DNA of 48,193 nucleotides from CAHJXF01 sp038240015 (GTDB lineage Bacteria > Pseudomonadota > Gammaproteobacteria > Burkholderiales > Burkholderiaceae_D). A program made the position numbers and the translations under genes. Shown here piece after piece: positions 16,598 through 25,125 of this stretch. The DNA lies in contig JBBSEF010000016.1 in assembly GCA_038240015.1 (NCBI GenBank), forward strand, positions 1 through 48,193, written 5' to 3'. The notes under the pieces are model-generated. The model saw only the letters and a list, made by a program, of their open reading frames with translations. It did no database searches and was not told the DNA's origin. The stretch's first letter is position 1, and each line of letters opens with the position of its first letter.

Positions 16598-19207
16598 ATG
16601 AAGGGCCGCGCGAGGCGGCGCTTCGCAGTCGTGCTGTGGCTCGCGGTGCTGGTCACAGCCATCGTCGTGATCGCGCGTGCGCGCTTCACCGCCGACCTGT
16701 CGGCCTTCCTGCCGACGAAGCCGACGCGCGAGCAGGCGCTGTTGATCGATCAACTCAAGGAAGGCCCGGCGTCGCATCTGATCCTGATCGCGATCGACAG
16801 CGACGCAAAGCCCATACCGGATGCCGCGCTCGCGACGCTGTCGAAGAAGACGGCTGCGTTCCTGCGCGCCGACCCGCGCTTTCTCTCGGTCAGCAACGGC
16901 GAGACCACGACCGCGACACGCGACCGCGATCTACTGCTCAACCACCGTTATCTGTTGAGCGATCGCGTCACGCCCGAACGCTTCACCGCATCCGGGTTGC
17001 ACGACGCGTTGAACGAAAGCCTCGACCTGCTCTCGTCTTCGGCGGGGTTGATGTTGCAGCCGCTGATCTCGCGCGACCCGACGGCGGAACTCGTACATCT
17101 GGTCGATGCGCTCACCGCGGGCCGCGATCTGCCGCTGGTCGATGGCGTGTGGATCGCGCGCTCCGCGAACAACGATGCGGGGCACGGCTCCCACGCACTG
17201 CTGCTTGCCGAAACGCGCGCCGCGGGGTCGGACATCGACGCGCAGGAGAGTGCGATCGGCGCCGTGCGCAAGGCGTTCGACGCGGCGTCCAACGCGGCCT
17301 TCGATACGGCCAAACGCGAGCCGGGGCCGTCGAATCCCGGTCCGAACGCAAACGCCGCGCACCTGATCCTGTCTGGGCCGCCCGTCTTCGCGGTCGATGC
17401 GCGCAACACCATCGAGCGCGAAGCGGCGCGCCTCTCGCTGATCGGCGCGACGCTGGTCGCGCTGTTGCTCGGCTCGGTCTATCGCTCGGTACGCGCGCTC
17501 GTGCTCGGCCTGTTGCCGATGATCTCGGGTGCGCTCTGCGGACTCGCGGTCGTCGCGGCGGGCTTCGGCGCGATTCATGGCATCACGCTGGGCTTCGGCG
17601 TAACGCTGATCGGCGAGGCGGTGGACTACGCGATCTATCTGTTCGTGCAGCGATCGCGTCGCACTGAAGGCATCGACGTGGATGTCGATGCGGCCGGCGT
17701 GAACGCGGCGGCCGCGCAGGCAGGCGCACCGGCGCAAAGGTTCTGGGCCACGATCGCGCTCGGCGTGGCGACGTCGGTAATCGGCTTCGCGGCCTTGATC
17801 TTCGCGGGCTTCCAGGGACTCGCGCAGATCGGCATCCTGTCGATCGTCGGACTCGTGGTCGCGGCTTCGGTCACGCGCTGGGTCTTGCCCGCCCTGATGC
17901 CGACGGGCTTCGCGGTGCGCACCATGCCGCGCCTCGGTCGCGCCCTCTCGATGGCGACCGAAAGAGCTTCGGCGTTGCGCTGGCCGGTGCTCGCCCTCGC
18001 AATCGCGGCATGCGTAGTGTTGTTCATCCATCGCGATCGCATCTGGAGCGACGATCTCGCGTCGCTCAGCCCCGTCGCCAAATCCGATCAGGCGACCGAT
18101 GCGCGCTTGCGCAGCGAACTCGGCGCGCCCGATGTGCGCGATGTGGTTGTCGTGATCGCATCCGATCAGGAGGGCGCGCTCTCCGGCAGCGAGCGTGTCG
18201 TCGAAGCGCTCTCTCCGTTGATCGCCGACGGTTCGCTCGCAGGGGTCGATGCGCCGTCGCGCTATCTGCCGAGCGAGGCGACGCAGCGTGCACGACAGGC
18301 GGCCTTGCCCGACGATGCCACGCTGCGCGTCAACTTCGCAAAGGCGCTCGAAGGGCTGCCGTTCTCGAAGGCCCATTTCGACGCATTTTTTGAAGACGCG
18401 GCGCGCGAGAAGAAAGGTCTGCCGGTCATGCGTGCGGATCTGGAAGGCAGCTCGCTTGCGATCGGCACGCGGGCCTTGTTGAGCCATCACCAGGAAGACC
18501 AACGCGACTCACGATGGACCGCACTGGTTGCGCTGCGCTCGCCGCCTGCGAAAGCCGGTCGCGCGGACGATGTGGAGCGCGATGTGCCCCGCTCGCGCAT
18601 CGCCGCCGCGCTCGCATCCCTCGATTCGAAACGCGACAAGAACAACAACGTCGAGGTTCGCGCGATCGACATCAAGACCGAAACGCAGCAGCTCTATGCG
18701 GGTTATCTCCACGAAGCGATCCGCGTAGCCGGTTTGGGCGCGCTCGCGATCGTCGTGCTGCTCGCGTTCGCGCTACGCGATGCGATCCGCCTCGCGCGCG
18801 TGCTCGTTCCGCTCGCACTCGCGGTCGTGTTGGTCGCGGCCGCGCAGGTGGCGCTCGCGGGGCCGCTCACTCTCTTTCATCTGGTCGGCCTGTTGTTGAT
18901 CGTCGCGGTCGGCTCGAACTACGCGCTGTTCTTCGATCGACGCACACGCATCGACGCCGACGCCGACGCAAGCTTAGGCGCGAGCCAGGAAGCTCAGGCG
19001 CTCGACGATCGCGCGCTGCTCACGTCGCTGGCCGTAGCCAATCTCACGGCCGTGATCGGCTTCGGCGTGCTCGCGTTTTCATCTTTGCCGGTGCTGCATG
19101 CGATCGGTACCACGGTCGCGCCAGGCGCGCTGCTCGCGCTGTTGCTGTCGTCCGTGTTCGCTGCCAGGAAAGCGCGACCCGCCCCGGCGTCCGTGGCGCT
19201 CGCATGA
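16598..19207 (+). CDS. MMPL/RND-family exporter of the pigment cluster
   Basis: An 869-residue inner-membrane transporter with about twelve helices in two halves. Helix 1 is at the N-terminus (VVLWLAVLVTAIVVI); a large periplasmic loop of about 250 residues follows (TADLSAFLPTKPTREQALL), then a bundle of five helices with GVTLIGEAVDYAIYLF, matching the conserved proton-relay helix of MMPL proteins. The second half repeats the layout, with LIVAVGSNYALFFDRR as the equivalent segment. It is expected to move the finished aryl polyene, or its lipid form, out of the inner membrane using proton motive force. Its place between the LolA-like gene and a lipoprotein gene is the standard APE order. Confidence 0.9.
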   Translation: MKGRARRRFAVVLWLAVLVTAIVVIARARFTADLSAFLPTKPTREQALLIDQLKEGPASHLILIAIDSDAKPIPDAALATLSKKTAAFLRADPRFLSVSNGETTTATRDRDLLLNHRYLLSDRVTPERFTASGLHDALNESLDLLSSSAGLMLQPLISRDPTAELVHLVDALTAGRDLPLVDGVWIARSANNDAGHGSHALLLAETRAAGSDIDAQESAIGAVRKAFDAASNAAFDTAKREPGPSNPGPNANAAHLILSGPPVFAVDARNTIEREAARLSLIGATLVALLLGSVYRSVRALVLGLLPMISGALCGLAVVAAGFGAIHGITLGFGVTLIGEAVDYAIYLFVQRSRRTEGIDVDVDAAGVNAAAAQAGAPAQRFWATIALGVATSVIGFAALIFAGFQGLAQIGILSIVGLVVAASVTRWVLPALMPTGFAVRTMPRLGRALSMATERASALRWPVLALAIAACVVLFIHRDRIWSDDLASLSPVAKSDQATDARLRSELGAPDVRDVVVVIASDQEGALSGSERVVEALSPLIADGSLAGVDAPSRYLPSEATQRARQAALPDDATLRVNFAKALEGLPFSKAHFDAFFEDAAREKKGLPVMRADLEGSSLAIGTRALLSHHQEDQRDSRWTALVALRSPPAKAGRADDVERDVPRSRIAAALASLDSKRDKNNNVEVRAIDIKTETQQLYAGYLHEAIRVAGLGALAIVVLLAFALRDAIRLARVLVPLALAVVLVAAAQVALAGPLTLFHLVGLLLIVAVGSNYALFFDRRTRIDADADASLGASQEAQALDDRALLTSLAVANLTAVIGFGVLAFSSLPVLHAIGTTVAPGALLALLLSSVFAARKARPAPASVALA

Positions 19208-19214
19208 CGTCGCC

Positions 19215-20051
19215 ATGACCTTCCTGCTCCGATGGCCTTATATGACGACGACGCTGGCGATGACGTCGGCAATCCTCGCTGTCAGCGGGTGTGCAAATTT
19301 GCGCGAAGCGAAGGCGCCGATCGCGGTGCGGTCGATCGCGGCTGCCTGCGACGCCCGTGACGCCCGTGACGCGCGAGTCGACACCTTGCTCGTGCTGCTG
19401 CCGGGCGCATACGACAAGCCCGAAGATTTCATCAGGCAAGGCTTCGTCGATGCGGTGCGCGTGCGCGGCATCGCGGTCGACATCGCACTGGTGGACGCAA
19501 CCGTTCCCTACTACCGCGAACGCAACATCATCGAGCGTCTCGATGCCGACGTGATCGGTCCGGCGCGCGCGCGCGGTATTCGTCACGTGTGGATCGCGGG
19601 CATCTCGATCGGCGGGCTCGGCAGCCTGATCTATTCGGAAGACAAGCGCGGCGTGGTCGATGGACTGTTGCTGATCGCGCCTTATCTCGGAGAGCGATCG
19701 ATCGCAGCCGAAGTCTCGGCCTCGGGCGGATTGGCGAACTGGTCTGTGCCGGGTGCAATTCCCGCAGACGACGACGATCGCCGTTTGTGGCAATGGCTGA
19801 AGTTACTGACGCGACCGTCGTCGACCGCAGCCACGGCGCCGCTGCCCACCGTGTACCTCGGCTACGGCGTCGACGATCGCTTCGCGGCGAGTCACCATCT
19901 GCTCGCTGAGGCGCTGCCGGTCGATCACGTCTTCACTGCGGCCGGCGGCCACGACTGGCCCGCATGGCGCGCAGTGTGGGCGAAGTTGCTGGATGCAGCG
20001 CCCCTGCCGCGCGATGCGTCGTGCACAACCTCCCTGCCCGCTTCCAGATGA
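19215..20051 (+). CDS. Putative lipoprotein alpha/beta hydrolase
   Basis: A 278-residue protein. The N-terminus has a lipobox (ILAVSGC, Cys at about 26), so it is likely a lipoprotein. The rest is an alpha/beta-hydrolase: LLVLLPGAYDKPEDF (oxyanion region), nucleophile elbow GISIGG, late Asp in GYGVDDRF and His in GGHDWPAW. It overlaps the next gene by ATGA and follows the exporter by 7 nt. The corresponding slot in described APE clusters holds a small lipoprotein (DUF3261) and a hotdog thioesterase; this protein may do the thioesterase or acyl-transfer job outside the cytoplasm, an inference from position. ATG 19242 is an alternative start. Confidence 0.78.
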   Translation: MTFLLRWPYMTTTLAMTSAILAVSGCANLREAKAPIAVRSIAAACDARDARDARVDTLLVLLPGAYDKPEDFIRQGFVDAVRVRGIAVDIALVDATVPYYRERNIIERLDADVIGPARARGIRHVWIAGISIGGLGSLIYSEDKRGVVDGLLLIAPYLGERSIAAEVSASGGLANWSVPGAIPADDDDRRLWQWLKLLTRPSSTAATAPLPTVYLGYGVDDRFAASHHLLAEALPVDHVFTAAGGHDWPAWRAVWAKLLDAAPLPRDASCTTSLPASR

Positions 20052-20857
20052 ACATCGCCGCACAGCGCGTTTCCCACTCGCCATTCGTTCACGGCTCGAT
20101 CGGCCTGCATGTGTTCATGGCCGGCACGGTCACGATGCAACCGTCGTGGTGGCCGATGGTGCTCGCGACGCTGATCGCCGATCACGCGCTGATCACGGGC
20201 GCCGGCCTGTGGCCGACCAGCACGCTGCTCGGACCGAACCTGCGTCGCCTGCCCGCGGCAGCGATCGCACGCCACGAGATCGCCCTGACGATCGACGACG
20301 GACCCGACCCCGAGGTGACGCCGCGCGTACTCGACGCGCTCGATGCGATCGCCGCGAAGGCGACCTTCTTCTGCATCGGCACCCGCGTGCTCGCGCATGC
20401 GGCGCTGGCGCGCGAGATCGTTGCGCGCGGACATGCGATCGAGAATCACAGCTTCCACCATAACCACTTTTTTTCGCTGCTGGGTCCGAGCGCGTACGAG
20501 CGAGAAATCGTTGCGGCTCAACGCGCGGTCGCGGACACGACCGGCATCGCGCCGCGCTTTTTCCGGGCGCCTGCCGGACTGCGCAACGTCTTTCTGCAAC
20601 CGGTGCTGGCGCGACACGGCCTCGTGCTCACCAGCTGGACGCGGCGCGGCTTCGATACCGTGAGACGCGACGCGAACCAGGTCGCGTCGCGCCTCGTCAA
20701 CGGTCTGGCGGCCGGCGACATCCTGTTGCTGCACGATGGCCACGCGGCGCGCGATCGCAACGGCGAGCCGGTCGTCCTCGGCGCGTTGGCACGAGTGGGA
20801 CAAGCCGCGAACCAACGCGCGCTGAAGCTCGTCACGCTGGGAGCGGCGCACGCGTGA
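20048..20857 (+). CDS. Polysaccharide deacetylase (NodB-homology) family protein
   Basis: A 269-residue protein. After an N-terminal hydrophobic segment (PSWWPMVLATLIADHALITGAG) comes a carbohydrate-esterase-4 domain: ALTIDDGPDPEVTPRVLDAL (metal and base Asp), IENHSFHHNHF (metal His), FRAPAG and ILLLHDGH (catalytic His). This family removes N- or O-acyl groups from sugars in a metal-dependent way. The membrane segment and cluster position suggest it acts on a membrane-linked glycan or glycolipid, perhaps the sugar added by the glycosyltransferase of the facing operon. Start and stop overlap its neighbours (ATGA and GTGA). CE4 proteins are not part of the textbook APE gene set as I know it. 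Confidence 0.85.
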   Translation: MNIAAQRVSHSPFVHGSIGLHVFMAGTVTMQPSWWPMVLATLIADHALITGAGLWPTSTLLGPNLRRLPAAAIARHEIALTIDDGPDPEVTPRVLDALDAIAAKATFFCIGTRVLAHAALAREIVARGHAIENHSFHHNHFFSLLGPSAYEREIVAAQRAVADTTGIAPRFFRAPAGLRNVFLQPVLARHGLVLTSWTRRGFDTVRRDANQVASRLVNGLAAGDILLLHDGHAARDRNGEPVVLGALARVGQAANQRALKLVTLGAAHA

Positions 20858-21606
20858 ACGCGGACCTCGCGCATCGCGATCGATTGATAGCCGATGCGGC
20901 GGCGCTCTATCGGCCCGCAGGTCGCTTCGCTTACTCCTTCGCGCGTGGCAAGCTGCGCCGCGATCCGCTGTTCACGACGCTGCTGCGACTTCGTGTGATA
21001 TCCGATTCGGCGCGTCTCGTCGATCTCGGATGCGGACAGGGTCTGCTCGGTGCGTGGCTTCGCGTGGCTTCCGACGATCGCCATGTTCCGCAGATCGACA
21101 CGTACTGCGGAGTCGATCAATCGACGCGCGAAATCGCGCGTGCAGAGGCAGCGCTTCCCGACGCACGCTTCATCGCAGCCGATTTGCGCGCGTTCGATGT
21201 GCGGACGCTGGCGCCATGCGATGTGATCACGATGTTCGACGTGCTGCACTACCTCGACCCGGTTGCGCAACAACGCCTGCTGGTCGGCGCGTACGCGGCC
21301 TTGCGCGATACGGGCATGCTGGTCCTGCGCGTCGGCGACGCCGCATACGCATCGGCGTCGCGATGGGGCAATGCCGTCGACCTGATCGTTTGCGCGCTGC
21401 GCGGGCATGCGCGGGCGAGACTGCATCGGCGATCGATTGCTGCCTGGATCGCACTGCTCGACGGCATCGGATTCAGGGTCGAGATCCTCGACGACGATCG
21501 CCTCGACGCGAACGAAGAGCGCAAGCGCATGTCGTTTGGCAACGTGCTGCTGCTCGCAAGAAAAAAGCTTGCCGTTCCCGCGAACGCGGGAATCCAGCGT
21601 CGTTAG
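20854..21606 (+). CDS. Class I SAM-dependent methyltransferase
   Basis: A 250-residue cytoplasmic methyltransferase: motif I RLVDLGCGQGLLGAWL, acidic motif II region YCGVDQSTREIARAEA, motif III/IV DVITMFDVLHYL. It could methylate the aryl head of the polyene, a modification known in this pigment class; the substrate is inferred. It starts with GTG overlapping the previous stop (GTGA). The last ten or so codons (VPANAGIQRR then TAG) lie inside a dispersed palindromic repeat beginning at 21571, so the repeat supplies the C-terminus and stop codon; the ancestral protein probably ended nearer to LLLARKK. Confidence 0.87.
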   Translation: MNADLAHRDRLIADAAALYRPAGRFAYSFARGKLRRDPLFTTLLRLRVISDSARLVDLGCGQGLLGAWLRVASDDRHVPQIDTYCGVDQSTREIARAEAALPDARFIAADLRAFDVRTLAPCDVITMFDVLHYLDPVAQQRLLVGAYAALRDTGMLVLRVGDAAYASASRWGNAVDLIVCALRGHARARLHRRSIAAWIALLDGIGFRVEILDDDRLDANEERKRMSFGNVLLLARKKLAVPANAGIQRR

Positions 21607-21654
21607 CGGCGGCACCCAACGACACTGGGCCCCCGCGTTCGCGGGGGCGACGGC
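21571..21654. repeat. REP-like palindromic element, copy 2
   Basis: Arms of about 36 nt (21571-21604 and 21618-21654) are imperfect inverted repeats sharing the core of the element at 1482-1560 (GTTCCCGCGA...GCGGGAATCCAG). It overlaps the 3' end of the methyltransferase gene and lies 43 nt before the ketosynthase start. The hairpin could attenuate or process the long operon transcript at this point. Confidence 0.85.
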
Positions 21655-21697
21655 ACGCTCCGGTAAAATCGCGCGTCCTCCAAATCGAACGGCCCCA

Positions 21698-22933
21698 TTG
21701 CAAGCCTTCCGCATTCCTGCCTACACGATGACCAGTTGCCTGGGCCGCGGCGTCGAGCCCACGCTTGCGGCGCTGTATGCGCATCGCGGCGGTCTCAAGC
21801 CCTGCGACTTCGAGACCGTCGATCTGGACACGTGGATCGGTGAGGTCGATGGCGTCGACGATGAAGCGCTCGCATCCGCATGGGCGCGCTTCGACTGCCG
21901 CAACAATCGGCTCGCGCAGATCGGCCTGATGCAGGATGGCTTCGCCGACGCCGTGCGCGCGGCGATCGATGCCCACGGCGCCGATCGCATCGGCGTCTTT
22001 CTCGGCACCAGCACCTCGGGCATCCTGCAGACCGAGCTCGCGTATCGAGAGCGTGAGCGGACGGTCGAACAGGCTCGCGAACACTCTAGCGAAACAGCCG
22101 AAGGCGAAATCGCTCTGCCGTCCTGGTACCACTACGCACAGACCCATAACACCTATTCGGTGGCCGACTTCGTGTCGCGCTGGTTCGGCATCCGCGGGCC
22201 CGCCGTCGTCGTGTCGGCCGCATGCGCGTCGAGCGCGAAGGTATTCGGCAATGCCGCGCGCATGCTCGCGACCGGCCGCATCGATGCGGCCATCGTCGGC
22301 GGCGTGGACTCGCTGTGCCTGACGACGCTGTATGGATTTCGTTCACTCGAACTGATATCGACCAAGCCCGCACAGCCGTACGGCGCCGATCGAGACGGGC
22401 TTTCGATCGGCGAAGCCGCGGCCTTCTTGTTGCTCGAGCGTAATGACAGCCACGCTGCGAACGATCACACTCCGTTGCTCGTGGGCGTCGGAGAGTCGAG
22501 CGACGCACACCACATGTCGTCGCCGCATCCCGAAGGCTTGGGCGCGCGCCTTGCGATGGAAGCCGCCTTGCGTTCGGCCGGCCTCGCGCCGCGCGATATC
22601 GACTACATCAACCTCCACGGCACGGCGACCCGCAACAACGACGCGGCCGAAGACAAGGCCGTGTTCGGACTGTTCGGCCGCGACGTGCCGGTGAGTTCGA
22701 CCAAAGGCGCGACCGGCCACACGCTCGGCGCGGCCGGCGGCATCGAAGCGGTCATCTGTCTGATCGCATTGTGCGAGGGCCTGATTCCCGGGGGCGTGAA
22801 CACGACGACGATCGACGAGACATTGCGCAGCGACTACCGCATCGGCAACAGCCGTGGCGACGTGCGACGCGCGCTGTCGAATTCGTTCGGCTTCGGCGGC
22901 GCCAATTGCAGCCTCCTGTTCGCCAACGCATGA
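21698..22933 (+). CDS. apeO: Beta-ketoacyl-ACP synthase (ApeO-like)
   Basis: A 411-residue thiolase-fold condensing enzyme with the complete Cys-His-His triad: Cys176 in VVSAACASSA, His308 in NLHGTATRNND, His341 in KGATGHTLGAAGG, and the C-terminal NSFGFGGANCSLLF. It elongates the polyene by two carbons per cycle. In the studied system ApeO works as a dimer with the chain-length factor ApeC, encoded immediately downstream with an ATGA overlap. Start choice: TTG 21698 restores the first beta-strand (QAFRIPAYTMTSCLG) that ATG 21728 would cut off; neither has a good ribosome-binding site. A TAAAAT box at 21664-21669 could be a promoter -10 element after the repeat. Confidence 0.9.
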   Translation: MQAFRIPAYTMTSCLGRGVEPTLAALYAHRGGLKPCDFETVDLDTWIGEVDGVDDEALASAWARFDCRNNRLAQIGLMQDGFADAVRAAIDAHGADRIGVFLGTSTSGILQTELAYRERERTVEQAREHSSETAEGEIALPSWYHYAQTHNTYSVADFVSRWFGIRGPAVVVSAACASSAKVFGNAARMLATGRIDAAIVGGVDSLCLTTLYGFRSLELISTKPAQPYGADRDGLSIGEAAAFLLLERNDSHAANDHTPLLVGVGESSDAHHMSSPHPEGLGARLAMEAALRSAGLAPRDIDYINLHGTATRNNDAAEDKAVFGLFGRDVPVSSTKGATGHTLGAAGGIEAVICLIALCEGLIPGGVNTTTIDETLRSDYRIGNSRGDVRRALSNSFGFGGANCSLLFANA

Positions 22934-23835
22934 GAGACGTTCGTGCCGCACCGCTGATCGCGTGGGTCGAGGGGATCGGCGTGCGCGGTCCGGGTCTGGG
23001 CGGATGGATCGCCACGCGCGACGTGCTGGCGCGTGATGCTCGCCATGAGAGCGCGGCGACCGTCCTCGTCCCGCCGCCGTTGCTGCCCTCGGCCGAGCGC
23101 CGCCGCGTCGGCAAGGGCGTCAAGGTCGCGCTCGAAGTCGGATTCGAAGCGGTCGCGCAATCGGGACGCGATGCCGCGACGCTCGCGAGCGTGTTCGCGT
23201 CGTCGTCGGGTGACGGCGACAACTGCGACGCGATCTGTCGCGCGCTGGCGACCGATCGAATGATCTCGCCCACACGCTTTCACAACTCGGTGCACAACGC
23301 GCCGTCGGGTTATTGGGGCATCGCCGCGCAAGCGCACGCCGCGTCCACCAGCCTGTGCGCATTCGACGCGAGTTTCGCGGCCGGGCTGATCGATGCCGTC
23401 GCGCAACTCGCAGGCGGCGCCAATGCGGTGTTGCTGGTCGCGTATGACGCGCCCTACCCCGAGCCACTGTTCACGCAGCGGCCGACGCCCGATGCATTCG
23501 GCGTCGCACTCGTGCTTGCACGCGAGGCGAGTGCCAACGCGATCGTACGCATCGAGATCGCCGCGGCCGCCGCCGATATAAAGCATCAGACGCGTATGTT
23601 CGATGCCACGCTCGAATCCTGTCGGGTGTCGGTACCCGCGGCCAGGGCGCTCCCCGTGCTCGCCGCGATCGCGCGCCTGACATCGACTGTCATCGTCGAC
23701 GATGGCATCGACGACACGGCCGCCTTCGAAGAGATCACGATCGAGCACGCCAATGAAACCTGCCTGTCGTTGACCGTGCGCACAGCGGAATTTACCCACC
23801 ACTCATCGATCAAGGAACCCGCCCGATGCGCCTGA
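22930..23835 (+). CDS. apeC: Ketosynthase-like chain-length factor (ApeC-like)
   Basis: A 301-residue protein of the ketosynthase chain-length-factor family (the short Ketoacyl-synt_2 type). Segments such as PTRFHNSVHNAPSGYWGIA and TSLCAFDASFAAGLIDAV are typical of it. It has the thiolase half-fold but no HGT or GHT histidine motifs, so no complete catalytic triad: it should be non-condensing and act as partner of the KS encoded just upstream, setting chain length. It overlaps the KS gene by ATGA and the next gene by 10 nt, in line with stoichiometric expression of the pair. Confidence 0.87.
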   Translation: MRDVRAAPLIAWVEGIGVRGPGLGGWIATRDVLARDARHESAATVLVPPPLLPSAERRRVGKGVKVALEVGFEAVAQSGRDAATLASVFASSSGDGDNCDAICRALATDRMISPTRFHNSVHNAPSGYWGIAAQAHAASTSLCAFDASFAAGLIDAVAQLAGGANAVLLVAYDAPYPEPLFTQRPTPDAFGVALVLAREASANAIVRIEIAAAAADIKHQTRMFDATLESCRVSVPAARALPVLAAIARLTSTVIVDDGIDDTAAFEEITIEHANETCLSLTVRTAEFTHHSSIKEPARCA

Positions 23836-24320
23836 ACCGCATGGAAATCGCCCGACGTATTCCGCATGCGGGCCGCATGGTGCTGCTCGACGAAGTCGTC
23901 GAGTGGAACGACGAACGCATCGTATGTCGCAGCAGCAGCCATCAGGACCGCGGCAATCCGCTTTGCGTCGGCGGACAACTGTCGTCTGTGTGCGCGATCG
24001 AATACGCCGCGCAGGCGATGGCCGTGCACGGCAGCCTGCTCGAGCAGCGCGATTTCGAAGATGTCGCGAAACACGCCGCGGACGCCGGGGCGACCCGCGA
24101 GCCCACGCGCCCGCGCGCCGGCTTTCTTGCGAGCGTTCGCAATGTGCGCATGGAGGTCGCGCGCCTCGACGACGTGCCCGGTGCGCTGACCATCGTAGCG
24201 ACGCGCGAATCGGGCGACGATGCGCGCGTGCTCTACACGTTCGAAGTGTGTGCCGGCGAGCGCGTGCTGGTCTCGGGCCGCGCCGCGGTAGTGCTCGACG
24301 CGGAAGGTCTGGTCGCGTGA
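23826..24320 (+). CDS. apeP: ApeP-like 3-hydroxyacyl-ACP dehydratase
   Basis: A 164-residue hotdog-fold dehydratase. IPHAGRMVLLDEVVEW (residues 12-27) carries the catalytic His14 in the FabA/FabZ-like motif; GQLSSVCAIEYAAQAMAVHG is the central helix. With ApeI (14460-14837) it would dehydrate beta-hydroxyacyl-ACP; in the studied system the two form a heteromer. The Arg/Asp-rich middle (DAGATREPTRPRAGFLASVR) is typical for this subfamily. The gene overlaps the chain-length factor gene by 10 nt and is followed after 22 nt by the ketoreductase. Confidence 0.88.
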   Translation: MRLNRMEIARRIPHAGRMVLLDEVVEWNDERIVCRSSSHQDRGNPLCVGGQLSSVCAIEYAAQAMAVHGSLLEQRDFEDVAKHAADAGATREPTRPRAGFLASVRNVRMEVARLDDVPGALTIVATRESGDDARVLYTFEVCAGERVLVSGRAAVVLDAEGLVA

Positions 24321-24342
24321 ATTTAATCGTACGAGTGATCGC

Positions 24343-25101
24343 ATGAGTCCGATCGAGAGCGAGCGCAACGCCCCCGAACAAAAAAAACGCGCGCTCGTCA
24401 CCGGCGGCAGCGGCGATATCGGCGCGGCGATCTGCAAACGGCTCGCACGAGAGCATCACGTTGTCGTTCACGCCAACCGCCGCATCGATAAGGCGCAGTC
24501 CATCGTCGATGCGATCGTGGCCGATGGCGGCAGCGCCGTCGCAATCACTTTCGACGTGTGCGACGCCGCTGCGACGCATGCCGCGCTCGAGGCCTTGCTG
24601 ATCGACGGCCCCATCCAGATCCTCGTCAACAACGCGGGCATCCATGACGACGCGGTCTTCCCCGCGATGCGCGCCGAGCAGTGGACGCGCGTCATCGACG
24701 TATCGCTCAACGGCTTCTTTCACGTCACGCAACCGCTGACCATGCCCATGGTCCGCACACGCTGGGGCCGCATCGTAAACGTCTCGTCGATCGCCGCTCT
24801 CACGGGCAATCGCGGCCAGGTCAACTATGCCGCCGCGAAGGCCGCGCTGCACGGCGCGACCAAATCGCTCGCGCTCGAACTTGCAAGCCGCGGCATTACC
24901 GTCAACGCGGTTGCGCCCGGCATCATCGCCGGCGCAATGAGCGACGCCGCCTTCGATGACGAGGCGATCGCGAAGCTCGTGCCGATGAAGCGCGCCGGCA
25001 CGCCGGATGAGGTCGCCGAGCTGATCGCGTTTCTGGTGTCGCCGCACGCGGGCTACATCACCGGGCAGGTGATCTCGATCAACGGGGGAATTCCGACATG
25101 A
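24343..25101 (+). CDS. apeQ: 3-oxoacyl-ACP reductase, FabG family (ApeQ-like)
   Basis: A 252-residue short-chain dehydrogenase. NAD(P)-binding TGGSGDIG at 20-27, NNAG at 96-99, catalytic Ser149-Tyr162-Lys166, and VNAVAPGIIAGAM. It reduces the beta-keto group formed by the KS each cycle with NADPH. It is the last gene of the plus-strand operon; in described APE clusters a second ketosynthase (ApeR) usually follows this gene, but here the next plus-strand space is taken by unrelated minus-strand genes starting within 25 nt. No clear terminator was found after the stop codon. Confidence 0.92.
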   Translation: MSPIESERNAPEQKKRALVTGGSGDIGAAICKRLAREHHVVVHANRRIDKAQSIVDAIVADGGSAVAITFDVCDAAATHAALEALLIDGPIQILVNNAGIHDDAVFPAMRAEQWTRVIDVSLNGFFHVTQPLTMPMVRTRWGRIVNVSSIAALTGNRGQVNYAAAKAALHGATKSLALELASRGITVNAVAPGIIAGAMSDAAFDDEAIAKLVPMKRAGTPDEVAELIAFLVSPHAGYITGQVISINGGIPT

Positions 25102-25125
25102 CTAATTATTGGGCGTCTGCATGAG

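Noticed and set aside
16931..18502. 523-residue minus-strand frame opposite the MMPL exporter
   Set aside because: Extreme Arg/Asp/His composition, no start signal, and the opposite strand encodes an unmistakable MMPL transporter.
12007..25101. Plus-strand operon as a primary fatty-acid or type II antibiotic polyketide cluster
   Set aside because: The combination of LolA-like, MMPL, COG4648-like, short CLF and ApeI/ApeP-type dehydratases fits aryl polyenes; no cyclases or malonyl transferase typical of aromatic type II polyketides are present.
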